From Ectopseudomonas khazarica (GTDB lineage: Bacteria > Pseudomonadota > Gammaproteobacteria > Pseudomonadales > Pseudomonadaceae): DNA of 64,000 nt. A program made the translations under genes and the position numbers. Below the pieces are notes generated by a model. The model had not been told where the DNA came from. It did no database searches and worked only from the letters and a program-made list of their open reading frames with translations. Location of the stretch: assembly GCF_004521985.1 (NCBI RefSeq), contig NZ_SBHZ01000009.1:1-64000 (forward strand), written 5' to 3'. Positions 12,385 to 23,972 of this stretch are shown here, piece after piece; position 1 is the first letter of the stretch, and each line of letters begins with the position of its first letter.

Positions 12385-13591
12385 GGGCGACCTCCTCGCT
12401 CGGTTCGACGAAGTCGTCTTCGCTGAACTCGATATCCTCGTTGCCCAATACGTTGCGCCGCTCCCACTCGATACGCAGCAGCACCGCCAGGCTGACGCAG
12501 CAGATCACCAGCGACGAACCGCCGTAGCTGAGGAACGGCAGGGTCAGGCCCTTGGTCGGCAGCAGGCCGGTGTTCACCCCGATGTTGATCAGGAACTGAC
12601 CGATCCACAGGAACGACAGCCCGTACGCCACGTAGGCGGAAAAGAACTGCTTGGCCTTCTCGGCCCACAGGCCGATGTACAGGCCGCGCACGCAGACGAA
12701 GACGAACAGCGCCAGGGTCACCAGCGAACCGACCAGCCCCAGCTCCTCGGCCAGTACCGAGAAGACGAAGTCGGTATGCGCCTCGGGCAGGTAGAACTGC
12801 TTCTGGATGCTGTTGCCCAGGCCGACGCCGAACCATTCGCCACGGCCGAAGGCGATCAGCGCCTGGGTCAGCTGGTAACCGGAGCCGTACTGGTCGGCCC
12901 AGGGGTCGGTGAAGGTGATCAGACGCTGCAGGCGGTATTCCTGGGTCTGCACCAGCACGAACACGGCCCCCACGGCCAGCGCCACCATCAGGCCGAAACG
13001 CAGCAGGCCGACGCCGCCGAGGAACAGCATGGCCATGGCCGAGCCCATCATCACCACGGTGGCACCGAAGTCCGGCTCCAGCAGCAGCAGGCCGGCCATC
13101 GGCAGCAGCACCACGAACGGCTTGAAGAAGCCCATCCAGCTCTCGCGCACCTCTTCCTGGCGCCGCACCAGGTAGCCGGCCAGGTAGACCACGACGAAGA
13201 CCTTGGCGATCTCCGATGGCTGTACGTTGAACGCGCCGAAACCGATCCAGCGCCGCGCACCGTTGACCTCGCGGCCGATACCGGGAATCAGCACCAGCAC
13301 CAGCAAACCGATGGCTGCCAGCAACAGGATCCAGCCGTAGCGCTGCCAGAAACTCATCGGGATCATCAGCACCACGCCGGCGGCGCCCAGGCCGATGGCC
13401 AGGTACACCAGGTGACGGATCATGTGGTACAGCGGGTTGCCGGACATCGCCGCCGCCACCTCCGAAGAGGCCGAGGTGATCATCACCAGCCCCAGACCGA
13501 GCAGGCCCAGGCAGCCGGCCAGCATCGGGAAGTCGACATCGAAGCCGCGACCGAACAGCGGTGAGGGACGAACGCGCAGGAAGCCCAGCAT
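12374..13591 (-). CDS. ftsW: Septal peptidoglycan polymerase FtsW (SEDS family)
   Basis: 405 residues with about ten transmembrane helices. The SEDS signature is seen in the QPSEIAKV region, the TDFVFSVLAEELGLVGS loop and the closing GLLPTKGLTLPFLSYGGSS. It polymerises lipid II at the septum together with FtsI. The start ATG overlaps the murD stop by one base (TGATG). Confidence 0.98.
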   Translation of the reverse strand: MLGFLRVRPSPLFGRGFDVDFPMLAGCLGLLGLGLVMITSASSEVAAAMSGNPLYHMIRHLVYLAIGLGAAGVVLMIPMSFWQRYGWILLLAAIGLLVLVLIPGIGREVNGARRWIGFGAFNVQPSEIAKVFVVVYLAGYLVRRQEEVRESWMGFFKPFVVLLPMAGLLLLEPDFGATVVMMGSAMAMLFLGGVGLLRFGLMVALAVGAVFVLVQTQEYRLQRLITFTDPWADQYGSGYQLTQALIAFGRGEWFGVGLGNSIQKQFYLPEAHTDFVFSVLAEELGLVGSLVTLALFVFVCVRGLYIGLWAEKAKQFFSAYVAYGLSFLWIGQFLINIGVNTGLLPTKGLTLPFLSYGGSSLVICCVSLAVLLRIEWERRNVLGNEDIEFSEDDFVEPSEEVAHAR

Positions 13592-14943
13592 CAGTGCAGT
13601 CCCCCCACGGCCTGGGCGAACAGGCGCCCGCGTTCCTCGAAGTTCTTGAACATGTCCAGGCTGGCGCAGGCAGGCGACAGCAGCACGGCATCGCCGGCCT
13701 CGGCCAGCTCGCAGCCACGCTGCACCGCTTCCTCGAGAGTTTTGACCCTCACCAGCGGCGCGGCGTCGCCCAGGCTTTCGGCGAGCCGCTCGGCATCACG
13801 CCCCAGCAGCACCACGGCGCGGCAGAAACGCGCGACCGGCTGTTTCAGGGCGGAGAAATCGGCACCTTTGCCGTCACCACCGGCGATCAGCACCAGCTTG
13901 CCGGCGATGTCCGCGCCCAGGCCTTCGATGGCGGCCAGGGCGGCACCGACGTTGGTGGCCTTGGAGTCGTCGTAGTAGTTCACCCCGGCGCGCTCACCGA
14001 CCCACTGGCAGCGATGCGGCAGGCCGGCGAACGTGCGCAGGGTGGCAAGCATCGCCTCCATCGGCAGGCCCGCGGCATGACCGAGCGCCAGCGCCGCCAG
14101 GGCGTTGGACTGGTTGTGCGCGCCGCGAATCTTCAACTCGCTGACCGGCAGCAGTGCGTCGAAGCGGAACGCCAGGGCCTTCTCGCCATTTTCCTCGAGC
14201 AGACCGAAGCGCTTGAAGTCGGGTTTGCCCAGGCCGAATTCCCAGCAGGTCACCTGGTCGGCGATCAGCGGCCGCGAGAGGGCATCGTCACGGTTGATCA
14301 CCACCTGACGCGCGCCACGGAAGATCCGGTGCTTGGCCAGGTGATAGGCCGGCAGCCCGCTGTAGCGGTCCATGTGGTCTTCGCTGATGTTCAGGCAGGT
14401 GGCCACTTCGGCATTGAGCTGGTCGGTGGTCTCCAGCTGGAAGCTGGACAGTTCGAGCACGTACAGCTCGACATCGTCGGCCAGCAGATCCAGCGCCGGG
14501 GTGCCGAGGTTGCCACCCACCGCGACCCGCTTGCCGGCCGCCGCCGCCATCTCGCCGACCAGGGTGGTGACGGTGCTCTTGGCGTTGGAACCGGTGATGG
14601 CGATGATCGGCGCCTTGGCATGGCGGGCGAACAGGTCGATGTCACCGGACAGCTTGACCCCGCGCGCCGCGGCTTCGGCCAGCGCCGGGGTGGCCACGGC
14701 CAGGCCCGGGCTCACGTACAGCTCCGAGGCGCGGCTGAGAAAATCCGCGTCCAGCTCGCCGCAGCGCACTTCCACCTGCGGGTAGTCGCGCTTGAGCGTT
14801 TCCAGCTCCGGCGGATTCGCGCGCGTGTCGGCCACGGCAAAGCGCACGCCCTGCTGCGCCAGGAAGCGCACCAGGGACATGCCGCTCTTGCCGAGGCCGA
14901 CAACGATGCGGAATTGGTCGGAAGCGATCAACGACACGCGCAA
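13591..14943 (-). CDS. murD: UDP-N-acetylmuramoyl-L-alanine--D-glutamate ligase
   Basis: 450 residues. Adds D-Glu to UDP-MurNAc-L-Ala. N-terminal IVVGLGKSGMSLVRFL (13-28), ATP loop AITGSNAKSTVTTL (115-128), and NQSNALAALALGHAAG. Directly abuts mraY with no spacer and overlaps ftsW by one base. Confidence 0.98.
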   Translation of the reverse strand: MRVSLIASDQFRIVVGLGKSGMSLVRFLAQQGVRFAVADTRANPPELETLKRDYPQVEVRCGELDADFLSRASELYVSPGLAVATPALAEAAARGVKLSGDIDLFARHAKAPIIAITGSNAKSTVTTLVGEMAAAAGKRVAVGGNLGTPALDLLADDVELYVLELSSFQLETTDQLNAEVATCLNISEDHMDRYSGLPAYHLAKHRIFRGARQVVINRDDALSRPLIADQVTCWEFGLGKPDFKRFGLLEENGEKALAFRFDALLPVSELKIRGAHNQSNALAALALGHAAGLPMEAMLATLRTFAGLPHRCQWVGERAGVNYYDDSKATNVGAALAAIEGLGADIAGKLVLIAGGDGKGADFSALKQPVARFCRAVVLLGRDAERLAESLGDAAPLVRVKTLEEAVQRGCELAEAGDAVLLSPACASLDMFKNFEERGRLFAQAVGGLH

Positions 14944-16026
14944 TTACCTCAGTTTCAACGTGGCCAGGCCGATCAGCACGAGAATCACGGTGATGATCCA
15001 GAAACGGACGATCACGCGCGGCTCGGGCCAGCCCTTGAGTTCGAAGTGGTGATGAATCGGCGCCATGCGGAACACACGCTTGCCGGTCAGCTTGAAGCTG
15101 GCGACCTGAATGATCACCGACAGGGTTTCCATGACGAACACGCCGCCCATGATGAACAGCACGACCTCCTGGCGAACGATCACGGCGATGGTGCCCAGTG
15201 CGGCGCCGAGCGCCAGCGCGCCGACATCGCCCATGAACACCTGCGCCGGGTAGGTGTTGAACCAGAGGAAGCCGAGGCCGGCGCCGACCAGCGCCGCGCA
15301 GAACACGATCAGCTCGCCCGAACCCGGCACATAGGGAATCAGCAGGTACTCGGCGAAATTCACGTTGCCCGACAGGTAGCAGAAGATGCCCAGCGCACCG
15401 CCGACCATCACGGTCGGCAGAATGGCCAGACCGTCGAGGCCGTCGGTGAGGTTGACCGCGTTGCTCGAACCGACGATGACGAAGTAGGTCAGCACCACGA
15501 AACCGATGCCCAGGGGGATGCTCACGTCCTTCAGCAGCGGCAGGATCAGGGTGGTTTCCACCGGGTTCTGCGCCGTCATATAAAGGAAGAAGGCCGCGCC
15601 CAGGCCGAACACCGACTGCCAGAAGTACTTCCAGCGACTCGGCAGGCCACGCGAGTTCTTTTCGATCACCTTGCGGTAGTCATCGACCCAGCCGATCGCA
15701 CCGAACAGCAGGGTCACGGCCAGCACCACCCACACGTAGCGGTTGGACAGGTCGGCCCAGAGCAGGGTGCTGACCGCGATCGCGGTGAGGATCAGCGCAC
15801 CGCCCATGGTCGGCGTGCCCTTCTTCGACAGGTGCGACTGCGGGCCATCGTTGCGCACGGCCTGGCCGATCTGGCGCACCTGCAGGGTGCGGATCATCCA
15901 CGGGCCGAGCCACAGCGACAGCGCCAGGGCGGTCAGGACGCCGAGGATGCCGCGCAGGGTCAGATACTGAAAGACCGCGAAGCCCTTGTGGAACTGTTGC
16001 AGGTACTCCGCCAGCAGCAGCAGCAT
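14944..16026 (-). CDS. mraY: Phospho-MurNAc-pentapeptide transferase MraY
   Basis: 360 residues, about ten membrane segments. Transfers phospho-MurNAc-pentapeptide to undecaprenyl phosphate to form lipid I. Hallmarks: [20 protein letters not shown] with catalytic Asp residues, and the HHHFELKGW loop near the C-terminus. No gap separates it from murF or murD. Confidence 0.98.
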   Translation of the reverse strand: MLLLLAEYLQQFHKGFAVFQYLTLRGILGVLTALALSLWLGPWMIRTLQVRQIGQAVRNDGPQSHLSKKGTPTMGGALILTAIAVSTLLWADLSNRYVWVVLAVTLLFGAIGWVDDYRKVIEKNSRGLPSRWKYFWQSVFGLGAAFFLYMTAQNPVETTLILPLLKDVSIPLGIGFVVLTYFVIVGSSNAVNLTDGLDGLAILPTVMVGGALGIFCYLSGNVNFAEYLLIPYVPGSGELIVFCAALVGAGLGFLWFNTYPAQVFMGDVGALALGAALGTIAVIVRQEVVLFIMGGVFVMETLSVIIQVASFKLTGKRVFRMAPIHHHFELKGWPEPRVIVRFWIITVILVLIGLATLKLR

Positions 16027-17397
16027 TTAGTGACTCTCCCCAGATACGTCGCACAGCGCCGCCACGACCTTGTCCATGGCTGCGCTGCGTGAACCCTTGA
16101 TTAGTAATGTGCTGCCGGCCTGTTCGGCACGAAGCGCTTCGATCAGTTCGGCCTGATCGGAGAAATGGCGACCCTTGGCGCCAAACTCTTCAACCGCATG
16201 GCGCATCAGCGGGCCGATGGCATACAGCGCGTCGACCTTGCCGGCGGCATGGCGACCCACATCGCGGTGGCCCTGCTCGGCCCACGCGCCCAGCTCGCCC
16301 ATGTCGCCCAGCACCAGAACGGTGCGGCCGGAGAAGGCGGCGAGTATGTCCACCGCCGCACACATCGACACGGGGTTGGCGTTGTAGCTGTCGTCGATCA
16401 CCCGCACACCGTTCGAGGCCAGTTGCGCGACGGCGCGCCCCTTGACCGGTTGCAGGCCCTGCAGGCCCTCGACCATGGCAGCCAGCGGCATGCCCAGGGC
16501 ATGGGCGGCGGCACAGGCGGCCAGGGCGTTGGCGACGTTATGCTCGCCCAGCAGGTTGAGCTGGATGCGTGCGCTGCCCAGCGGACTGCGCAGGATGAAC
16601 CCCGCGCAACCGCGCTCGTCGCGGGTCAGCTCACTGCCATGGAAATCGGCACGGGTGTCACGCAGGGCGAAACTCAGCACCTGGCGCCCCGCCGCGCGGC
16701 GCTGCCAGGTGACGAACGCCTTGTCATCGAGATTGAGCACGGCCACGCCGTCCTGTGCCAGTCCCTCGAGAATCTCGCCCTTGGCTTCGACGATCTTTTC
16801 CGGGCCACCGAACTCGCCGACATGAGCGTTGCCGGCATTGTTGATGATGGCCACGTGGGGCCGGGTCAGGCTGACGGTGTAAGCGATCTCGCCGACATGG
16901 TTGGCGCCCAGTTCGATCACACCGGCGCGATGCTCCGGCGCCAGCTCGAGCAAGGTCAGCGGCGCACCGAGGTCATTGTTGAGGTTGCCGCGGGTGGCCA
17001 GCACCGCGCCGTCCAGGCCGGCACGCAGGATGGCCGCGAGCATTTCCTTGACGCTGGTCTTGCCGCTGGAGCCGGTCACGGCCGCCAGCGGGCCGCTGAA
17101 CGCCTGACGATTGAGCGCGCCCAGCTGACCGAGGGCCATGCGGGTGTCGGTGACCAGCAACTGCGGCAGCGGCGCACCCGCCACTTCGCGCTCGACCAGC
17201 GCGGCGACGGCGCCCTTGGCAGCGACTTCCGCCAGATAGTCATGACCGTCGAAGCGCGGCCCGGTCAGCGCCACGAACAGCTGACCGGCGGCGATGCTGC
17301 GGCTATCGGTGCCGACGGCGGAGAAGGCGACATCGGCGCCGATCACACGACCATCCAGATCACCCGCGACGTCGCTGAGCAGCCAGGGCTTAAGCAT
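16027..17397 (-). CDS. murF: UDP-MurNAc-tripeptide--D-alanyl-D-alanine ligase
   Basis: 456 residues from the ATG at 17397 (MLKPWLLSDVAGDL). The frame continues upstream to 17535, but that part overlaps murE out of frame and is not conserved in character. ATP loop AVTGSSGKTSVKEML, LELGANHVGEIAYT and DDSYNANPVSM identify MurF. Overlaps the end of murE by 8 bp. Confidence 0.97.
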   Translation of the reverse strand: MLKPWLLSDVAGDLDGRVIGADVAFSAVGTDSRSIAAGQLFVALTGPRFDGHDYLAEVAAKGAVAALVEREVAGAPLPQLLVTDTRMALGQLGALNRQAFSGPLAAVTGSSGKTSVKEMLAAILRAGLDGAVLATRGNLNNDLGAPLTLLELAPEHRAGVIELGANHVGEIAYTVSLTRPHVAIINNAGNAHVGEFGGPEKIVEAKGEILEGLAQDGVAVLNLDDKAFVTWQRRAAGRQVLSFALRDTRADFHGSELTRDERGCAGFILRSPLGSARIQLNLLGEHNVANALAACAAAHALGMPLAAMVEGLQGLQPVKGRAVAQLASNGVRVIDDSYNANPVSMCAAVDILAAFSGRTVLVLGDMGELGAWAEQGHRDVGRHAAGKVDALYAIGPLMRHAVEEFGAKGRHFSDQAELIEALRAEQAGSTLLIKGSRSAAMDKVVAALCDVSGESH

Positions 17398-18852
17398 GGG
17401 CCGCCTCCCAGACCGCCAGGGCCTTGTTCGCTTCGCTGAGGTCCGAGAACGGCTGACGCACGCCCATGATTTCCTGGTAATCCTCGTGGCCCTTGCCGGC
17501 CAGCACCAGCACATCGGCGGCATCGGCCTGGGCAATCAGCCTGGCGATGGCGTCGCCACGACCGTGAACGAACTGCACCGCCTCCGGCGCGGCGAAACCG
17601 GCGCGGATATCCTCGATGATCTGTGCCGGGTCCTCGGTGCGCGGATTGTCGTCGGTCACCCAGACCACGTCCGCCAGGCGCTCGGCCACGGCGGCCATCA
17701 GCGGGCGCTTGCCGCGATCACGGTCACCGCCGCAGCCGAACAGGCAGACCAGGCGCCCTTCGACATGCGGGCGCATGGCTTGCAGCACCTTTTCCAGGGC
17801 ATCCGGCGTGTGCGCGTAGTCGACCACCACCAGCGGCTTGTCGGCGCCACCGAGGCGCTGCATGCGGCCAACCGGCCCCTGCAGCTGCGGCAGCACCTTG
17901 AGAATCTCGTCGAGCGCGTAGTCCATGCCGAGCAGGGCACCGACCACGGCGAGCAGGTTGCTCAGGTTGAAACGACCGAGCAGGCTGCTGCGCAGCATGC
18001 CTTCGCCACGCGGCGTGAGCAGGCGCGCACGCACGCCGTGATCGTCGAACTGCGCGTCGCTGCAATAGAGGTAGGCGGCACTGTCTTCCAGGCTGTAGCC
18101 GATCAGACGCGACTCGTGCGCCTGCGCAGCCAGCTCGCGACCGAAGGCGTCATCGAGGTTGAGCACCCGGCAACTCAGGTTCGGCCAGGCGAACAGCCTG
18201 GCCTTGGCAGCGCCGTAGGCCTCCATGCTGCCGTGATAGTCGAGGTGGTCACGCGACAGGTTGGTGAACACCGCGACATCGAACTCCAGTGCGGCGACCC
18301 GCCCCTGGTCCAGGCCATGGGAGGACACCTCCATGGCGACGGCGCGCGCACCGGCCTGCTTGAGCGAGGCCAGGGTCGCCTGTACACCGACCGGATCGGG
18401 CGTGGTGTGCTTGCCCTGCTCCAGCGCACCATGGAAACCGTTACCCAGGGTACCGACGATGCCACACGGCTGGCCGAGCAGGTCGAGGGCCTGCGCCAGC
18501 AACTGGCTGACACTGGTCTTGCCATTGGTGCCCGTGATGCCGACCAGGTGCAGGCCACGGCTCGGCTCGCCATAGAAGCGTCCGGCGATGGCCGAGAGCT
18601 GGCCAGACAGGCCCTTGACCGGCACCAGCACGGCGCTCTCGGCATGCATCTCGGCAGCGCCCTCGGCCTCGTAGGCGACCGCAGCCGCGCCGCGCGCGAT
18701 CGCATCGACGATATGTACACGGCCATCCTGCTGGGTGCCGGGCACGGCCAGGAACAGATCACCCGGACGCACCTTGCGGCTGTCCAGCGTCAGCTCACGA
18801 ATCAGCACGCTGCCATTGGCGGCCGGCAACAGTTGATTGAGCGGCATGGGCA

Positions 18853-18853
<1 letters not shown>
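17390..18853 (-). CDS. murE: UDP-MurNAc-L-alanyl-D-glutamate--2,6-diaminopimelate ligase
   Basis: 487 residues. Adds the third stem residue. The motif DDNPRTEDP contains DNPR, the signature for meso-diaminopimelate rather than lysine, as expected for a Gram-negative wall. ATP loop GITGTNGKTSVSQLL and VAMEVSSHGL are intact. I start at the ATG at 18853, which shares one base with the ftsI stop (TGATG); the longer open frame to 19396 lies inside ftsI. Confidence 0.97.
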
Positions 18854-21813
<2,960 letters not shown>

Positions 21814-21817
<4 letters not shown>

Positions 21818-22269
21818 AGGATCAGGTCACGCAAATCATCGGAAAGAGCGCCCGGCTGCTTGATGGCAGCGAGGTCGGCCTCGGCTACGGCATTCCAGGA
21901 ATCTTCATCCCAGAGCTGGAATTTGTTCAGCTGACCCACGAGCATCGCTCGCTTGTCCAGCTTGGCGTACTCGCGCAAACGCGGCGGTACCAGGAAGCGG
22001 CCACTGGCGTCGAGCTCGAGGTCGACGGCATTGCCGATCAGCAGACGCTGCAGGCGGCGGTTCTCTTCACGGAAGGAGGCCAGCTCGCGCAGCTTGTTCT
22101 CGATCAGCTCCCATTCGGCCAGTGGATAAACGCAAAGACAGGGGTCGACGGCATCGATGGTCACGATCAGCTGGCCACCACAACGCGCAACGAGCTCGTC
22201 ACGATACCGACTCGGCATCGCGAGGCGCCCTTTGGCGTCGAGACTGATGGCGTTAGCTCCGCGAAACAC
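21814..22269 (-). CDS. mraZ: Transcriptional regulator MraZ
   Basis: 151 residues with two SpoVT/AbrB-like halves: [20 protein letters not shown] and [20 protein letters not shown]. In E. coli MraZ represses its own operon by binding TGGG repeats next to the promoter; matching repeats lie just upstream here. The start codon is GTG (22269), with AGGGGAAG upstream. First gene of the dcw operon. Confidence 0.96.
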
Positions 22270-22300
22270 GGCTGCGCTTCCCCTGTAATTAGCTTTCCAT

Positions 22301-22338
22301 GCCCAAAAAAACCCACTTCATGCCACTTCCCACCACTT
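22301..22338 (-). promoter_or_regulatory. MraZ operator: four 10-bp-spaced TGG boxes
   Basis: On the minus strand three AAGTGG boxes start exactly 10 bp apart and a fourth, TTTTGGG, follows at the same period. This matches the helically phased TGGG repeats bound by MraZ in E. coli. The array begins about 7 bp downstream of the -10, so bound MraZ would cover the transcription start and leader. Confidence 0.75.
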
Positions 22339-22344
22339 GCGCAC

Positions 22345-22374
22345 ACTATAGGAATGGGCACGCCCCACCGTCAA
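22345..22374 (-). promoter_or_regulatory. Sigma-70 promoter of the dcw (mra) operon
   Basis: Minus strand: -35 TTGACG (22374-22369), 18-bp spacer, -10 TATAGT (22350-22345). Start of transcription expected near 22338, about 70 nt before the mraZ GTG. One of the best promoter matches in the window. Confidence 0.8.
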
Positions 22375-22581
22375 GGCACGCCAGAAGGGAAAAATCCTTA
22401 CAGGACGGAGATTTAGCGAACGAAAGCGAGGAGAAAAGCGATGCAGGAAGGCGGATTCGGCAGGCAAAATTCAGCCACAGCAGCAAGCTGAAATTCGAAC
22501 TTAAAGTAATTTCTTAAGAGTAAGACTATTTCGGTATCAGACGAGCGGGAGATAGAAGTACAACGAGAGGAAGAAAGGAGG
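22375..22581. other. Spacer between the mra promoter and the RNase P RNA gene
   Basis: About 200 bp, AT-richer than the surroundings, without a convincing gene. It should hold the rnpB transcript end. The only hairpin I see is an imperfect one (AATTCAGC at 22468-22475 with GCTGAAATT at 22487-22495), followed on the minus strand by TTTT, a possible weak terminator. Confidence 0.4.
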
Positions 22582-22937
22582 AGAGTCGATCTGTAAGCCG
22601 GGTTCTGTCGAGGACAGTCATTCCTCTACGGCGTACATCACTGCACGCCTTTAGCAACCTACCCGGTTCCAGCGCGGGCCACGCCAATGGAACCCTATTT
22701 GGTCTTGCTCCGAGTGGGGTTTACCTAGCCACGGACTGTTACCAGCCGTGCGGTGCGCTCTTACCGCACCTTTTCACCCTTACCGGCGCCGAAGCGCTTA
22801 GGCGGTTATTTTCTGCGGCACTTTCCGTAGGCTCACGCCCCCCAGGCGTTACCTGGCACTCCGCCCTATGGAGCCCGGACTTTCCTCCCCCCCGCATCGC
22901 GGAACGAAACGAGGCAGCGACTGTCCGATCGACTCTC
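22582..22937 (-). ncRNA. rnpB: RNase P RNA, bacterial type A
   Basis: Catalytic RNA that trims the 5' leader of pre-tRNAs. The minus strand begins AGAGTCGATCGGACAGTCGC and closes with a complementary GATCGACTCTCC, forming the P1 stem. The conserved core is visible: GAGGAAAGTCCGGGCTCC near the 5' end, GGGTGAAAAGGTGC in the middle, and AGAACCCGGCTTACAG near the 3' end. Size, about 356 nt, fits type A. End positions are set by the P1 stem and may be off by a few bases. Confidence 0.95.
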
Positions 22938-22983
22938 CGCCGCCAAGGTTACCGACAGGCGCCCTCGAGAACAAGCTCGGCGC

Positions 22984-23850
22984 TCAGCCTTGACGCTGCA
23001 ATGCCACCTGATAGAGCAGGTTCTTGCGCACCCCGGTGATCTCGGCCGCCAGCGCTGCCGCGCGCTTGAGCGGCATTTCCGCCAGGAGCAGATCGAGCAC
23101 CCGCAGCGCGTCCGCGTTCACCGCCTCTTCACCTTCCGGCGCCTGCCAGCCTGCCACCAGCACCACGCACTCGCCGCGCTGCTGATTACTGTCCGCCGCG
23201 ACCCAGGCGCACAACTCGGCCAGCGGCAAGCCCTTGAGCGTCTCGAAGGTCTTGGTCAGCTCACGCGCCAGCAATGCCGGACGCTCCTCACCGAAGACAC
23301 TGCGCATATCCTCCAGGCACTCGAGAATCCGGTGCGGCGCCTCGTAGAAGATCAGCGTGCGCGGCTCCTCGCGTACCTGCTCGAGACGCGCGCGGCGTCC
23401 AGCGGCCTTCGCCGGCAGGAAGCCCTCGAAGATGAAACGGTCGGATGGCAGCCCGGCCGCCGACAGCGCGGCGATCAGCGCACAGGCTCCCGGCACCGGC
23501 ACCACCGGATAGCCGGCAGCGCGTACCTGGCGCACCAGGTGGTAGCCCGGATCGGAAATCAGCGGCGTGCCCGCATCGGAGATCAGCGCCACATCCTCGC
23601 CCGCCTGCAGACGCGCGAGAAAGCGCCCGCCCTGCTCGCGCTCGTTATGCTCGTGGCAGGCCGCCAGCGGCGTCTCGATGCCGAAGTGCTGCAGCAGGCG
23701 CACGGAGTGCCGGGTGTCCTCGGCAGCAATCAGCGCCACCTCACGCAGGATGCGCAGTGCCCGCGCACTGATGTCGTCCAGGTTGCCAATCGGCGTGGCG
23801 ACCACATAAAGAGTGCCGGGCTGGACGCTGGTGACGACGGACTGACTCAC
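22984..23850 (-). CDS. rsmI: 16S rRNA (cytidine-1402-2'-O)-methyltransferase RsmI
   Basis: 288 residues. Tetrapyrrole-methylase fold: [17 protein letters not shown] at the start, [15 protein letters not shown] and [18 protein letters not shown] in the middle. Methylates the ribose of C1402 in 16S rRNA. The frame extends to an ATG at 23883, but the GTG at 23850 has GAGGTG seven bases upstream, so I prefer it. Divergent from lpoA. Confidence 0.95.
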   Translation of the reverse strand: MSQSVVTSVQPGTLYVVATPIGNLDDISARALRILREVALIAAEDTRHSVRLLQHFGIETPLAACHEHNEREQGGRFLARLQAGEDVALISDAGTPLISDPGYHLVRQVRAAGYPVVPVPGACALIAALSAAGLPSDRFIFEGFLPAKAAGRRARLEQVREEPRTLIFYEAPHRILECLEDMRSVFGEERPALLARELTKTFETLKGLPLAELCAWVAADSNQQRGECVVLVAGWQAPEGEEAVNADALRVLDLLLAEMPLKRAAALAAEITGVRKNLLYQVALQRQG

Positions 23851-23931
23851 GGGTAACACCTCGTTAATTGAAAGAGCGCTCATTCTAGCCGCTTCCGACC
23901 CAGCGGCATCGCACCATCCTTGGCGCTTGGG

Positions 23932-23937
23932 TACAAT
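23932..23937 (+). promoter_or_regulatory. -10 hexamer for the lpoA operon
   Basis: TACAAT about 36 bp upstream of the lpoA ATG in the rsmI-lpoA divergent gap. The -35 region at the right distance is poor, so this is a tentative call. Confidence 0.35.
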
Positions 23938-23972
23938 CGCCGCTTGTTTTGCTCAAGTATCAGGATGACCCG

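Noticed and set aside
13561..16092. 843-residue plus-strand open frame
   Set aside because: Antisense to murD and mraY; His/Gln-rich low-complexity translation and no motif.
22299..22517. 72-residue plus-strand frame between mraZ and rnpB
   Set aside because: It covers the mra promoter and MraZ boxes, has no ribosome binding site and no recognisable sequence.
22582..22937. Possible CRISPR or repeat array because of many short G+C-rich palindromes
   Set aside because: The palindromes are the helices of RNase P RNA; the conserved core and P1 stem settle it.
23851..23883. RsmI start at ATG 23883
   Set aside because: The GTG at 23850 has GAGGTG at good spacing and gives the usual length; the upstream ATG has only a distant GGA.
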